This document shows positions 34,781 through 46,410 of a stretch of DNA of 64,000 nt, in pieces; position 1 is the first letter of the stretch; each line of letters begins with the position of its first letter. Both the position numbers and the translations under genes were made by a program. Under the pieces are notes generated by a model. The model was not told where the DNA came from. It ran no database searches and saw only the letters and a list, made by a program, of their open reading frames with translations. Origin of the DNA: Hysterangium stoloniferum (taxonomy: Eukaryota > Basidiomycota > Agaricomycetes > Hysterangiales > Hysterangiaceae); the NCBI GenBank assembly GCA_015178975.1, contig WHVD01000024.1:620001-684000 (forward strand). Direction: 5' to 3'.

Positions 34781-35346
34781 GCTGTGATCGACTGGAACTC
34801 TCATATTTACTTGTAGCTCATTTTGATTTCCCTATGGTCGCTTTCCATTATAACGTCATGCTTCCTATGCTGTTTTCGCTTTCATAGGATCCGTCCTTTA
34901 CCCCTGCCTACAAACGCCCCTCTCCATTGGTAGGCTGGCCGTCACTTAGTACGCAGGTTGTCCATCGGGTGTATCTGGGACTCGTAAATCTAGATTCATC
35001 GTCTGCTAAATAGAAGGGGTGCCAGAGTTCATCTCAATCGTTCGCTGTTCGTTCGGGAAACCAAAATGATGCGACAGATTTGCCACGTAAGTAAATCAAA
35101 GGCAGCTCGCATCCAAGTTGTTTCCCTTCATGTTTATTGTAATCCCACATAGCGCATATCAGTGGCATAGACTGACCATAATTCATTGCTTTACAGAGGA
35201 TTCTAGGTAATCTACATACCTGAACCATCTACAATGGTCATAGATCTCCAGATTTCTGATGTGCAAGTCTAGAAATGATCGTTGGGGCCTTTGTTTAAAT
35301 CCCTCCTCCACTGTTAAAACTGTGCACAAAAACGTACATTGCCTCG
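33930..35346 (+). repeat. Dispersed direct repeat, copy 2 (beta unit)
   Basis: This is the counterpart of 1-1,547, minus the MITE. The shared sequence extends well past the coding end at 34,780. Confidence 0.8.
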
Positions 35347-36216
35347 AGCTCCCAACCTTGATCAAACAGATTCATATAACCCCAGAGGTAGACGGAGGTC
35401 ATCGGGGATTGAAAATTTGTAATAGTTGATCATGGTTATTTAGTAGTTTATCTGCCTGACCGGCTTGTTGGCATTGGGTAGTCGCCTACATGGCCACCAT
35501 CAACGGGATGGTTCAAAGGGGCCAGAGGAAGTTTGAGGTCTAGTGAGAGGTAGGATATGTTGTTAACACTTAACAGAACAAGACGTGGTAAAGAAAATAA
35601 CTGTTTGAGACCGGGGCAACTGCAAATATCTCATGTATGAGTAGAGATCCTCGATGGAGAGGATATGGTGTTTTCCGAGACCAGCCTAGATCCTGGCGTT
35701 ATCGAAGGGGATACGATACGTTGCTTGTCAACCTTTTCATAGCCACGCTTGGAAACGAGGATGCGGACAGATAGGGGGTTTCATACGCTGGGGGTAATAT
35801 ATTAGTCACAGATAGCGGCTGGAGATTAGATCAGTCGAGGAAGAAGCATAAGCGAAAGAAACACGCACCCACATGTGACGTACGGGACTAAGAAACCGTT
35901 GGGAATCCGGAGGGTATGTTTTGCATGATTTAAGGACTCCGTTGATACTGCTAAAAATATGCAGCGTCACGATCAGCCATCAATCTAAGCAATTAACTAT
36001 GTACTCACCTCGCAATACGGACAACGAAATATATATTTGATTTTGTGAGAGCGTAGGGAGCGCTAGCGCTGTCTGTAATGGCATGCTTCAGACGCATGTC
36101 CTCACTCTTTGTCCACCCCCTCACGAAGGTCCTATCGGCTCGGACCTCCCGTTTTGACCATGTGAAACTGGGTGATAGAGTCTTTAGCGTACATTTTTAT
36201 ATACATAAATTATGAC

Positions 36217-36219
<3 letters not shown>
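35347..36219. other. No firm gene; possible first exon on the minus strand
   Basis: On the minus strand near 36,095-36,010 an ATG-led open stretch (MRLKHAITDSASAPYALTK) runs into a good GTGAGTACATAG donor at about 36,007. No second exon could be followed. The rest shows nothing recognisable. Confidence 0.25.

Positions 36220-36258
<39 letters not shown>
36220..36258. repeat. (AG)n microsatellite
   Basis: A run of nearly 20 AG dinucleotides, perfect except at its ends. Confidence 0.95.
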
Positions 36259-36261
<3 letters not shown>

Positions 36262-36369
36262 ATCAGTCCCGAAAGATGGGGAATTGAAAGGTAACATAGA
36301 CTCCCTAGAGTAACAAAACCAACCATCACACAATTCTGCATCAGAGGCTCGAAGAATCTTCCACGTAGA

Positions 36370-37137
36370 AACGGGTAGCTTTATTGTCAATTTTTCAATG
36401 GAAGAGAATTATTTTGGGGAATTTTCACAACACAGTGGCTTACACGGTGTGACGGCCCTCGGGTTTAAGATCAAGAATCCTGTCTATGGAACATTGGGCT
36501 GAAGGCAAGATGAGCCTGAACGCGACATGTATCGCAGTTGTGACGGGGGAGGCCTCGTTCAGACCTTGAATGATATCTTATCTAAAGCATTGTCGTTCAT
36601 GATTCGGACGTTAGTCTAGGCACGGCTATTGCCCCGAAATGTATTAACACATGTATCAGGACAACGGCAGAGATCGCGGGGATAATGCAAAGTGGCTATG
36701 CGCTTTCTTACGTCGGCTCAAATCATATAGATATAATATCTCCAACCCCGGCAGCATAATGAGTTGAATAAAGGCCAACGCTATTGGGCTCATCCTGGTT
36801 TGGTTGAGATGTGTCGGTATTATGGAAGAGAAATGATTAGAACGTGTGTCCAAATGATGGTGTAAGACCTGTGTCAGGGGAACCATGTTCCTGCAACGCT
36901 GAGATAGGGTATTAAATAGACCCTCCCGACACACGAGTAGATGGTGCGGTGACCACGCAAAGGAAAGAACATGCGGTGAAATGTAAACCATGAAGCCAAT
37001 AAGTGATGGATCGTTCATTTCTTGCGCCGCGCATTATGTCACAATATGGAAGGAGTGAAACGAGAATGGCGATGGTATGGAGGCCGCACACTGTGGTAAA
37101 CGCAGGTTAGAGCTCGGAAGATCCAGCTATCAGACAT
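36370..37137 (-). pseudogene. alpha-3: 3' end and downstream region of a family-alpha unit
   Basis: Sequence from 36,370 matches 53,807-54,540 and 50,610-51,340 in order. The last 300 bp contain the start of exon 4 reading on the minus strand (counterparts of CDIMRG, LDFTV and TPSTR seen in alpha-5). It ends abruptly at about 37,137. Only the gene tail and the shared downstream block remain. Confidence 0.7.
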
Positions 37138-37174
37138 TCCTTCTGTATGTCACAAAAATAGAAAACCTCCGCTC

Positions 37175-37413
37175 AGACCTAAGCAGGCCTGAGCAGGTCA
37201 GTCAGACGCTCAGATTTGCCGACTGACGGATCAGGCCTGATTCCGTTGAAGACTTGGACATGGCCTGTCCAGGCTAGTCAGGTGACCTGCTTAGGCCTGA
37301 ACAGGTCACGTGGACTGAACAGGCCTGTTCAGGCTTGGACAGGTCATGTCAACTAAATAAAAATAAAAAAGGGTGGAGCAGGTCGGTCGGTCAAACAACC
37401 TGACAGGACCGAC
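37175..37413. repeat. Cluster of AGGCCTGA/CAGGTCA motifs with a terminal hairpin
   Basis: CAGGCCTG-type palindromes and CAGGTCA occur repeatedly (37,184, 37,232, 37,293, 37,320) in both orientations. The stretch ends with GGTCGGTC...GACCGACC (37,381-37,413), which can fold. It looks like a short structured repeat; family unknown. Confidence 0.5.
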
Positions 37414-38400
37414 CACACAACTCCCTCCCCTCTTATGTTTGTCCCAGCTTTAATTAAATCTTTGATTACTAGCTCTCATTGTGGCCGATGATTAGGCGCC
37501 CAAGAGGTACACAGAGCAAATGATATTTAATTAATTTACACAAAACACGAATCGAACACACAACCAACAAATAGCTTACATACTCACAATGATACAATAT
37601 TACAACTAGACTATAAGACCTTTACAAGCGAACATCTTGTGTGGTCTAGATAACTACCAACAATTTCTCCACTTAATATAAAACAATATCAGCTTCATTC
37701 TATGGTCACTTTTGACTTATCTACCTGAGCTCTATGTATAAATATGATAGATAGATAGATATGTTCCATTTTTATAGTTGCGTCAGGTGGCTACTCCGGT
37801 ACCTAATATTCAATTACATACAATGATAAAGGACACTCGGTTATTTTGGCCTTCGCTGATAGCTGAACGACATTTATTACTTAAATAAGGTCCACGTAGC
37901 AAATACTTGAATGGAAAATCGTCAGAGCCCACCCTTAAATCTTTCTTGATGACATCACAATCTCGAATCAAATATCTCACTTGAATATCTCTGGTTAATC
38001 TTTATTTGTACGAACACGACGATCGAATTGCCAGCACAGCATTTTGCATTGTTCAACCTGCAACTGTTGGCTCACAGACACCCGACACCACCGAAAAATT
38101 GACTGGGATTCTACCACCACGCATAATCATGGTAGATCACTTGAGGTGGTGGAGTATTTTTCCAGTGTATACACGTGTGAAAATACCCCCTGGGGGGTCC
38201 TTCCATGCCAATAGGATGGGGAACCCTGCGATGGCCATCTTGGCATATTAGTTCCCACTCTGGCAAATTATACGCAACACTTGAGACGAGGATATGCATG
38301 TTGCGAATTTGGAGAAAAGAAGTCAGTGTGTGAAGTTCCATCATCAAATCGTAAATTCGAAAGATGCCCACCTAGATTTTGGCACAAGGTACACGTGCTG
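37414..38400. other. AT-rich stretch without a recognised gene
   Basis: Contains a short GATA run (37,747-37,760). No coding stretch that I can defend. Confidence 0.35.
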
Positions 38401-38770
38401 TTATATACGAATCGTGATTACCACTATATCGACCCTAGCTCCCCCCATTTCATTCTCCAACGCTTCGGCCCAGTTGGACGCTCCATCCATAGTCCTGTAA
38501 AGTATCTTGTTAAGACGTCCGATCTCTCCATCCACGGTTGCGCCGTCTGGTAATTGGAGATAGACCCTGGCTCCAACCCACTCCATCGAATCCAAAATCC
38601 AAGGTAGCCAATGCGAGCCTTCTGAAAACACCCTTGGACGGCGAATAGCCACACATGTAATGTATCCCATCCCTCACCCGCCATGATAAGGCAAAATCGC
38701 ACATCAACGCCATGGTCGACAATCCACCGAAACCGACCAGCCGTTCCGTTCCATCTCAACAACACCTCTC
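38401..38770 (-). CDS. Possible small hypothetical coding segment
   Basis: The minus strand is open over 38,401-38,670 (LPWILDSMEWVGARVYLQLPDG, GEIGRLNKILYRTM) with protein-like composition, and another frame is open 5' of it. It lies directly 3' of the casein kinase on the same strand and may be its 3' UTR or a separate exon. No family recognised. Confidence 0.25.
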
Positions 38771-38874
38771 ACCGTCTGGTCCATTCCCCCACCCAACCCT
38801 CACCTCCCCTATCCCTACCTACCGCACAACCCCACCGCACAACCCCACTGCACAACCCACAACCCCACAACCCC

Positions 38875-40736
38875 TTACCTACAACAAAACACGTCCCAAA
38901 ATCCGCCGCGTCTCCCCCGCTCCTCCTCACCCCATCCTGGATCTGCATCACTCCCATGCCCATGCCCAGTCCCAACGCCACTACCACCCATAACACCCGC
39001 GCCGCCATCACTGCCATAATAGCCCCGCATTTGTCGCGTCTGTAGCGGAGGCTGCGTCTGTGCCTGCCCGTATTGAGGTGTCGGGATCGATGTGTAGGGG
39101 GATGAAGAGCTCGGGTGTTGGAGGGAGGGCTGCACTTGCACTTGCGCGTAGGGGTGCGTGTTAGTGGCGTTCATGTTAGGATTGGGCGTGGCGGGCTGGG
39201 AGGGCATACCCATTGGGAGGGCACTGCCGCGCCGGGATTGAGGGGGGGATGGCAATGTTGGATAATCCAGCAGCAGCGGGTTGAACACTGAGGGAATCAT
39301 GCGGCGGTTAGTTCAAAGGTGAGGATCGAGAAAATAATTTCACCTATTAGCTGTGCGTCTTTTTCCAGGTGATGCAGTCGTTGTTGGGGGTGTAGGCATC
39401 AGCGTTGGTTGGTCACGATCGCGTTCCCTCTCCCTTTCCCGCTCACGTTCCCTTTCGCGTTCGCGCTGCTCTCGATGGGCGCGATGCCGTCGCTCCCGCT
39501 CGCGTTCACGGTCTGTATCGCGGCCTGCTCCGTTCGTTCCTCCTGTTGCGTGGGCTTGTGCCAATAGGGCCGAGCTCTACAAAGAAAAGTACACGATATC
39601 ATTAGCGTCCAAGTCTATTGCCTCGAATAAAATCAACGAAGCAGAATCCACGCACACTACCAGCTTCCCACCCTTTTCCGCCATTCAACAACATCCAATC
39701 AAAGACCCCATCGTCGACGTCACTGTTGAACTTAAGGACTTTGGAGAAGATTTCGCGGAGAAAGTCGTAGTCAGGCTGTTCTTCGAAGCCGAGCTTGCGG
39801 ACATAGTTCATGTAAATTGCAAATTCGCCTACGAGAGAAGCAGAGAATGGATCAATGTTTGTTTTTTCACGAGTAGTGAACAGGAGATAAGTGGATGACT
39901 CATGAAGAAAGGGGTGTGATGCCAGGGGTTTAGGATGACACCGATATCTCGAAGGCAGCGAAGATCAATGAGCCTATAACTTACCTGGGAAGCCCTCACA
40001 AAGCTCTGCAATCGGTGTCGTTTGCTTCTTTTCCCCGATTTTCTCGTACTTCTGCTTGTTGGTCTGTGCCTTGAGACCTTGCCATGGAAGACCGCCGCGG
40101 AGGAAGTACATGAACACATGGCCGAGTCCCTCCAAGTCGTCGCGGCGTGATTGTTCTAGGGTTAGGGTAATGGGTTTGAGCTGCTATGGCGAATACATTC
40201 GAGAACTTACCTCGACCGAGATGGGTGTTTATACTCATGTATCGGGCCGTGCCTGAGAGGCTCTTCCGTTCTCGGTAGGGAATGTGTTGCCTTGTCTTTG
40301 GATCGCGGTAGTGTTTAGCCATGACAAAGTCTAGAGAAAAACGTTAGATGCGGAGACAGACGGTCAAAGTTAAGGTGCTCACCGATCACGTAGATAGTAT
40401 TTGCATTCTTCGTCCCCGGCGCACCGATGAGAAAGTTGTCGGGTTTTATGTCACGATATATAAGGCTCTTGTCGCGTATAGCTTGTACCCGCGCTAGCTG
40501 TTAACCGTATAATATGAGCACATATCCTCAAAATATACACAGTTAAATACACACCATCTGCCGCGCTAACATGCAAACACACTTGACGCTAAACTTGCGC
40601 CCGCACATGTCGAAAAGATCTTCAAGATTTGGGCCGAAGAGGTCGATGACGAGGACATTATGGAGGCCTTCCTGACCAAAATGATGGACCTGGGGGATTC
40701 CGGGTGTACCAGCGAGGGTCCTATATAGGTAATTGC
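38875..40736 (-). pseudogene. Casein kinase I (YCK type), 5'-truncated, DFG replaced by DFV
   Basis: Exons on the minus strand encode, in order: [54 protein letters not shown] (catalytic loop), [69 protein letters not shown] and FDWMLLNGGKGW, then an (Arg-Glu)n stretch and a Pro/Gln-rich tail ending FWDVFCCR. This order is diagnostic of fungal casein kinase I; the terminal Cys pair suits palmitoylation at the plasma membrane. Introns are short. Two oddities: the N-lobe (glycine loop, catalytic Lys) is missing because a Copia RT fragment abuts the first exon, and the DFG motif reads DFV across an intron junction. Probably a relic or partial duplicate of the active gene elsewhere. Confidence 0.85.
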
Positions 40737-41110
40737 CTGTGGATGGGAATTCAGGTAAGCCGCTACATAGTCGATCTGCCATGCCTCCATGTCCATGGCA
40801 GCCGCTATGGCGAGGTTCATATGTAGTGACACATACCTGACTACAGACACATGTTTTGAAGAAATCAACTCCGGGAATTTTCGTGAAGTTCCTTGCGACC
40901 AGGCGTGCTTTTTGTGCGACTAGATTACCGTCCCCATTATACTTGTTGGCAAAAGTCCAGCGTGTTTGGATTAAACGAGCACCAGCGGGGGGATCAATAA
41001 TGTCCTAAACATTGCATTCGTTCATCACTGTGAGCTCCTTTGCAATTGGACCAGCCCAGATGTTGGGACGTGTCATGACGTTGGAGTATGAGTTAGGGAG
41101 CCAGTAGTTC
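40737..41110 (-). mobile_element. Ty1/Copia reverse-transcriptase fragment
   Basis: The minus strand encodes [19 protein letters not shown] and [18 protein letters not shown], both hallmark Copia RT blocks in the right order. It directly abuts the truncated casein kinase. It is a short broken piece without LTRs. Confidence 0.8.
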
Positions 41111-41149
41111 TGTGGATCACATCAGTACAATAAATTGTCAGGTGGAGAA

Positions 41150-42200
41150 CTCACCGCCCATCTTTTCGATCAAGCTCAAATACAAATGCGCAATCGCCAC
41201 CTTTAGGCGATTGTTTGGAAGCACCTGAATCCCCGGCCATGCCCTGAACATAAATATCGTATGGCCCACAGTGGAAAACCAATCGCTGCAGGCTTGTCAC
41301 GACCATCCCCGCTCCACTCTTGATGAGGGCCCAATAGCAGAAGGGGCGAACTATTTATCTTTCTTGCACTTGGTTGTCTGATCGCGAAATTGGTTGGGTC
41401 TTGAAGCCGCATAGTTTGTGTAATAAAACTTCTAGAAAGAATTATTAAAAAATGCAGTGCGCTGCAATGCACACACATACCGTGTTAAGTTAACCCCAGT
41501 CCCTGCAGCAATGGCTTCCTTCACTACCCGTGGTCCTTGTTGGCTTGTGGGATCCTGAGCCATTTGGTCAAGAACGAGTTGCCGCTTCATAGTATTCGGG
41601 AGACTCTTCATTGTAGCGCCGCTGCCTTGTAATCCAAGCTGCCTGCGACGGCGAGCAATAGTTGCTTCGCTAATAAAAGAAACAAGTGAGGTTGAATGTC
41701 TAGCGAGCGATATGAGTCGTACCTCATCTGGATCCCATGCTTTGCAAGAAGTAGCTTGCTGAGTACCTTACGGTTGGCAATGCCACGTCGGTGGTATTCA
41801 ATGAGAAGTTGCTTTATGTTTTCGTCTTTAGAAGGCGCAATGAATGGTTATTCTAAAACCTGTTAACAATAATTATATGAGACAGTGGAAGATTACTCAC
41901 GGCAGTGCTTGTATTGATCGGACCCTGAAGGATTCCGATACTGCATATTTAGCTAATGCTACCATCCTTTTATTGTCTCATCCTTCACAACACCTCAAGA
42001 GGAAACGGTTGTAGTTTCAGTATCCCGTTTTGTAACCTGCTCGGTCGAATGCCATTCCTGCACCTTCTGAAACGCTGTCTTGTGAATCGGGAGCGGGAGC
42101 GCATACACGTGTGTCATTGTGAGGGCTTCGACACGAATGGGGAGTTAGAGAGGACTCTGGAGACAATGGTGATGATGGCGACGCAGGCATGTCTCTGTCT
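41150..42200 (-). pseudogene. Integrase-core (DDE)-like fungal gene, N-terminal half
   Basis: The minus strand encodes a helix-turn-helix-like N-terminus (ENIKQLLIEYHRRGIANRKV, LLAKHGIQM, then TIARRRRQLGL), a linker (LPNTMKRQLVLDQMAQDP, GPRVVKEAIAAGTG) and the start of an RNase-H-fold core (GPHQEWSGDGRDKPAAIGFP). This matches the layout of an abundant Agaricomycete family of integrase-core proteins with no flanking LTRs, often considered domesticated or orphan transposase genes (from memory). A Ser/Pro-rich segment near 42,180-42,050 may be exon 1. The 3' half is missing where the Copia fragment starts. Confidence 0.6.
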
Positions 42201-42487
42201 ATTTGGTTAAGATTAGTGACAAGAAAAACACATTGAGTGGCTCAGTGCAATAGTACCCTGTACACATGCACTCATCGAAGCTTGAGCCCCCCACCTCTCC
42301 TCGCAAGAATGGTCATGAGAGGATTCCCCTACACATCTGGGCACCACGCCTCCACAAGACCTACAGCGCTCAACACATTCGATGCATTTCTTCTGACAAC
42401 ATTTGCAAGGCCACCTGTGAAAAAAAAAATAAAGTGTGAATATGCCAACGAGGCAAACTGAACGCGGAAACGAAACGCACTCAACGT
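42201..42487. other. Spacer up to the chromovirus
   Basis: No gene recognised. It ends at 42,487 where chromovirus RT sequence begins. Confidence 0.4.
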
Positions 42488-45030
42488 GAACCCATTATGG
42501 GGCCTTCGAGTGGTTGGTCATCCCCTTTGGACTCACCAATGCTCCGTCTGTTTTTCAGCGTTTTATCAATGACATTTTCTCCAACATGCTCGATGTATGC
42601 ATCATTGTTTACTTGGACGACATTCTTATCTACTCTGAGAATCCCGCGGAACACAACAAACAAGTCCGTGAAGTTCTCCGGAGGCTCAGACAACATGGTT
42701 TATTCGCAAATGGTAAAAAATGTACTTTTGACACAGACTCCGTGGAATACCTAGGTTTTATGGTGGGACCCGATGGACTCCACATGGACGAACCTAAAAT
42801 ACAACTCATCAAAGATTGGCCCAAACCCCGAAAAGTTAAAGACATACAATCTTTCCTCGGCTTTGCCAATTTTTACAGACATTTTATCCGTGGATATTCT
42901 GACATCACGGTACCCCTTACCTGTCTTACACGTAAGGGTACTCCGTGGAATTTTAATGATAAGTGTCAAAAAGCTTTCAATCTTTTAAAAAATTCTTTTT
43001 CTACAGCTCCTATTCTGTTGCATTGGAAACTGGACTTCCCACTCATTGTTGAAATGGACACCTCCGACTATGCACTTGGAGCCATTCTGTCTATCCAGGA
43101 CTCCGACAGAGAAGTCCACCCCGTGGCTTTTCTGTCCCAGACTTTTACTGGAGCAGAGCTCAACTACGACGTTTATGATAAAGAACTTCTGGCAATCTTT
43201 TCAGCTTTCAAAGTGTGGCGACACTATTTGGAAGGTTCAGGAGCTCCTATTGACATTGTAACAGATCACAAAAACCTGGAATACTTTTCTACCACAAAAC
43301 CTTTGACCCACCGGCAGGCCCACTGGGCTGAATATCTATCTGCCTTCAACATGATTATCTGCTTTCGACCTGGCCATCTCGGTGGCAAACCTGACGCTTT
43401 AACTAGACGATGGCACATCTATCCTAAAGAGGGGAGCAATGACTATGCAATGGTAAATCCGCACAACCTGAAACCTATTTTCATGAATCAACAGCTTACC
43501 GCATCGGTCCGTGCAACTTTCCTCATCAATCCCATTGTCCGTGGAATTATCATTATGGATATTGAGAAGTTACATCAAGATATTCTATCGGCAATTCTGC
43601 TAGACCAGTTACTAAAGCTCATCTGGACAATCCCGTGGACCCCGATCAACCTCAGTGGTCTCTTGATCAACATGGTTTCATTAGACTTGACGATCGTATC
43701 TATGTACCGGACTCTGACGGCCTCAGGATCCTTCAATACAAACATGATCATCCACTCCCAGGACATTTCTGGCACAACAAAACTCTATCATTAATAAGAA
43801 GAGAATATACTTGGCCCGGACTCCGTGGATTCGTTAAGCACTATTGTAAATCTTGCACTACTTGTCCCCACTTGAAATCTCAGCGACACAAGCCATACGG
43901 CCTTTTGAAACAACTCCCAGTACTGGACCACCTGTGGAATTCTATCTCTATGGATTTCATTGAACACCTACCGGATTCCGAAGGCTTTTCTGCTATTCTA
44001 GTCATTGTTGACAGATTCTCAAAACAAGGTATATTCATCCCTACTTATGATACAATTACGTCCGTGCAGTTAGCGGAACTTTTTATTATCCACATATTTT
44101 CCAAGCACGGAGTTCTGTCCCACGTGACTTCCGATAGAGGATCAGAGTTCGTGTCTCACTTCTTTAGATCCTTCGGAAAATCCTTGGACATGACATTACA
44201 TTTCATGTCTGGACATCACCCGGAAGGCGACAGACAAACCAAACATGTCAACCAGACATTGGAACAATACCTCCATGTATATTGCAACTACCAACAGGAC
44301 AATTGGAAGACCTTGTTACCACTTGCAGAGTTTGCTTACAACAATGCACCTTCAGCCACTACTGGTGTTTCCCCGTTCTTTGCAAATAAAGGATATAATC
44401 CAAATATTACAGTACATCCAGAACGAAATCTCGCCTCTGTTCACGCTCAAGAGTTCACCATGGACCTCCACAAGCTCCACAAGGAACTCCAGACTGCAAT
44501 ATTGTCCACCCAAGAGCAATACCAACATTCAGCAGACAAACACCGGATCCCACCACCAAACTTCAAGATTGGTGACCGTGTTTATGTCAAAGCTCAATTC
44601 TTCCGGACTACCCGTCCATCAAAGAAGCTTGCTGAAAAATATTTAGGCCCATTTGAAATTATTGCACAAGTACGTTCAGTCTCTTGGACTCTACGGCTTC
44701 CAGATAGCATGCGCGCGGTACACCCGGTATTTCATGTTTCTATGCTTGAACCTTGTACTGCTAACACTATCCCGGATCGCATGCAATCTCTGCCTCCTCC
44801 TGTCATCATTGATGGAGAACCCGAGTTTGAAATCTCACAGATTTTAGATTCAAACATTGATAAGCGTTGACGCACTTGTAAACTGCTTTACTTGGTCAAG
44901 TGGGCGGGTTACGAGGGCACCGATGAAGAGACCTCATGGATTTTGGCCACAGAACTCGGTAATGCCACAGAAATCGTTACTGACTTTCATACAGCTTACC
45001 CACTCAAACCTGGACCATTATCTTCTCTCT
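42488..45030 (+). mobile_element. Chromovirus RT-RNase H-integrase-chromodomain part
   Basis: RT palm (FGLTNAPSVFQRFIND, YLDDILIYS), RNase H (MDTSDYALGAIL, TDHKNLEYF), integrase zinc finger and core (PGHFWHNKT, CKSCTTCPHLKSQ, MDFIEHLPDSEGFSAILVI, SDRGSEFVSHFF), a GPY-like module (KKLAEKYLGPFEII) and a chromodomain (LYLVKWAGYEGTDEETSWI). The chromodomain places it among chromoviruses. Part of the 29,346-47,243 element; broken, but most domains are still readable. Confidence 0.9.
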
Positions 45031-45228
45031 AACCACACTCCGCGGACCCAGTGTTACGTTTGGACTCATTTTCATTATTCCCTGTCGCCCTATGTCTCTC
45101 TTTGCTTTTACAGGTTCTAACATGTCTTGTCAAGTCTTTAAGCGGACTCTCCACGGACTTTGGCTTTGACTCTTATTTTTTATGTTTTTCACGCTACTTT
45201 TAAGTTCAAATTATCAAGTTCTATTATT

Positions 45229-46200
45229 TCATTCATCTATTTCTATGGGGCTGTGCCTTTTTCCCGCCACCTCAGCTACCTCCTCAGGAAGCTCCGTGAC
45301 CTCCACAGCAACCCCGTCCTCATCCGATCCGGCATCCTTGGAACTCCTGACTTGCGGCTCCTCATATACATAGCTGCCATACTCCGCCAGGAACTTCCAA
45401 AATTCCTCAGGGAGTCTGCACAGTTCCTTCGCCACCACTATGTGGACCTTGTTGCTCTTCCGGAGCAACTCGTTTTGGGCCTCGATGCCCTCGGCGATCC
45501 ATCCAACCCGGAAAGCCCGTCTGACCTGCTTATGTCTCGTGCCTCGGACCCCGTGGCCTGCTCGTAAACAAGCGAGCACCTCACCTTGAGGTGCGTGCAT
45601 TGATAACACCCCGGACCCCAGCCGGACTTTTGGTTGCATTGCGTGTTCCGGTCATTACAATCGGAACACCGCGGCTCGTTCCGCATTGGAAGACAGACTG
45701 GTGCCGCCTTCCTTGCCTTCTGTTGATACGGTCAGTTCCACGGTTATCCCACAGACATGAGGCTTACCTTTTGGGGGCTCTCTGGCTCCCCCTCAAACTC
45801 GGACTCCACCTCTGTCGCCTTGCGCTGAAAAATACAAGTCAGCAAAATTCGACAAGTTGAATATTGGGACTTGCCTTTCCCGCAACAATTGCGGCCCTGT
45901 CCGCGGCCAACCAGGCTGTCTCCGCAGCCACCCGTGCATTCTCCACCGCCACCCGCACAGCCTCCTCTGCTTCACGCTCCCTCTCCTTTGTGGCCTCTTC
46001 CTCCACGGCCAATGCTGCCTGGTACTCCTTGTCCAGGGCCTCCTCGGCCTCCCTCGCCTCCCTCTCTGCTTCTTCACGAAGTCAGCGCTGCTCTTCTCGC
46101 CGCGCCAACAATTGGGCTGCACTCCAAGGCGCCCGATACAGAGTGCCTGTGGAGGACCCCGCGGTTGGCATCGCTCGTTTAGGCGTTGGTTTTGGTCCCA
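45229..46200 (-). mobile_element. Antisense accessory coding region in the chromovirus (Ala-rich coiled coil plus Cys cluster)
   Basis: Between the chromodomain and the 3' LTR, the opposite strand encodes a long Ala/Glu/Arg coiled-coil-like segment (EREAREAEEALDKEYQAAL type), two short introns with GT...CAG ends, and a Cys-rich block CSDCNDRNTQC followed by GCYQCTHLKVRCS, spaced like a binuclear zinc cluster. An acidic C-terminal part follows. It is read in the opposite direction to the element's own genes and could bind nucleic acid. It may be a captured host gene or an element-borne regulator. Whether it was ever expressed is unknown. Confidence 0.55.
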
Positions 46201-46410
46201 TGTTTTCAAAGATGGGGGTAATAAAGAAGAAGAAATTTCTATTTTTTCAAATTTATATATAGGCTCATCGTGTTTGAACCTTACCTTCCAGATCACATGA
46301 CTCTTTGACACATATGTGTAACTGACATGACTTTTGACACATGCATGTAGCTGACAAGAACCTTATCCAGGTCAGAGCCTCTTTGGGACTTCGGCATAAA
46401 GGGAGGATAC

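Noticed and set aside
38683-39045. Pro/Thr-rich plus-strand protein
   Set aside because: Low complexity and mostly antisense to the kinase tail; no start context or exon partners.
39353-39898. Arg/Ser-rich plus-strand protein (splicing-factor-like)
   Set aside because: It is the antisense of the (Arg-Glu)n stretch of casein kinase I; codon and motif evidence favours the minus strand.
45864-46262. Ala/Ser-rich plus-strand protein
   Set aside because: It is the antisense of the coiled-coil part of the chromovirus accessory region.
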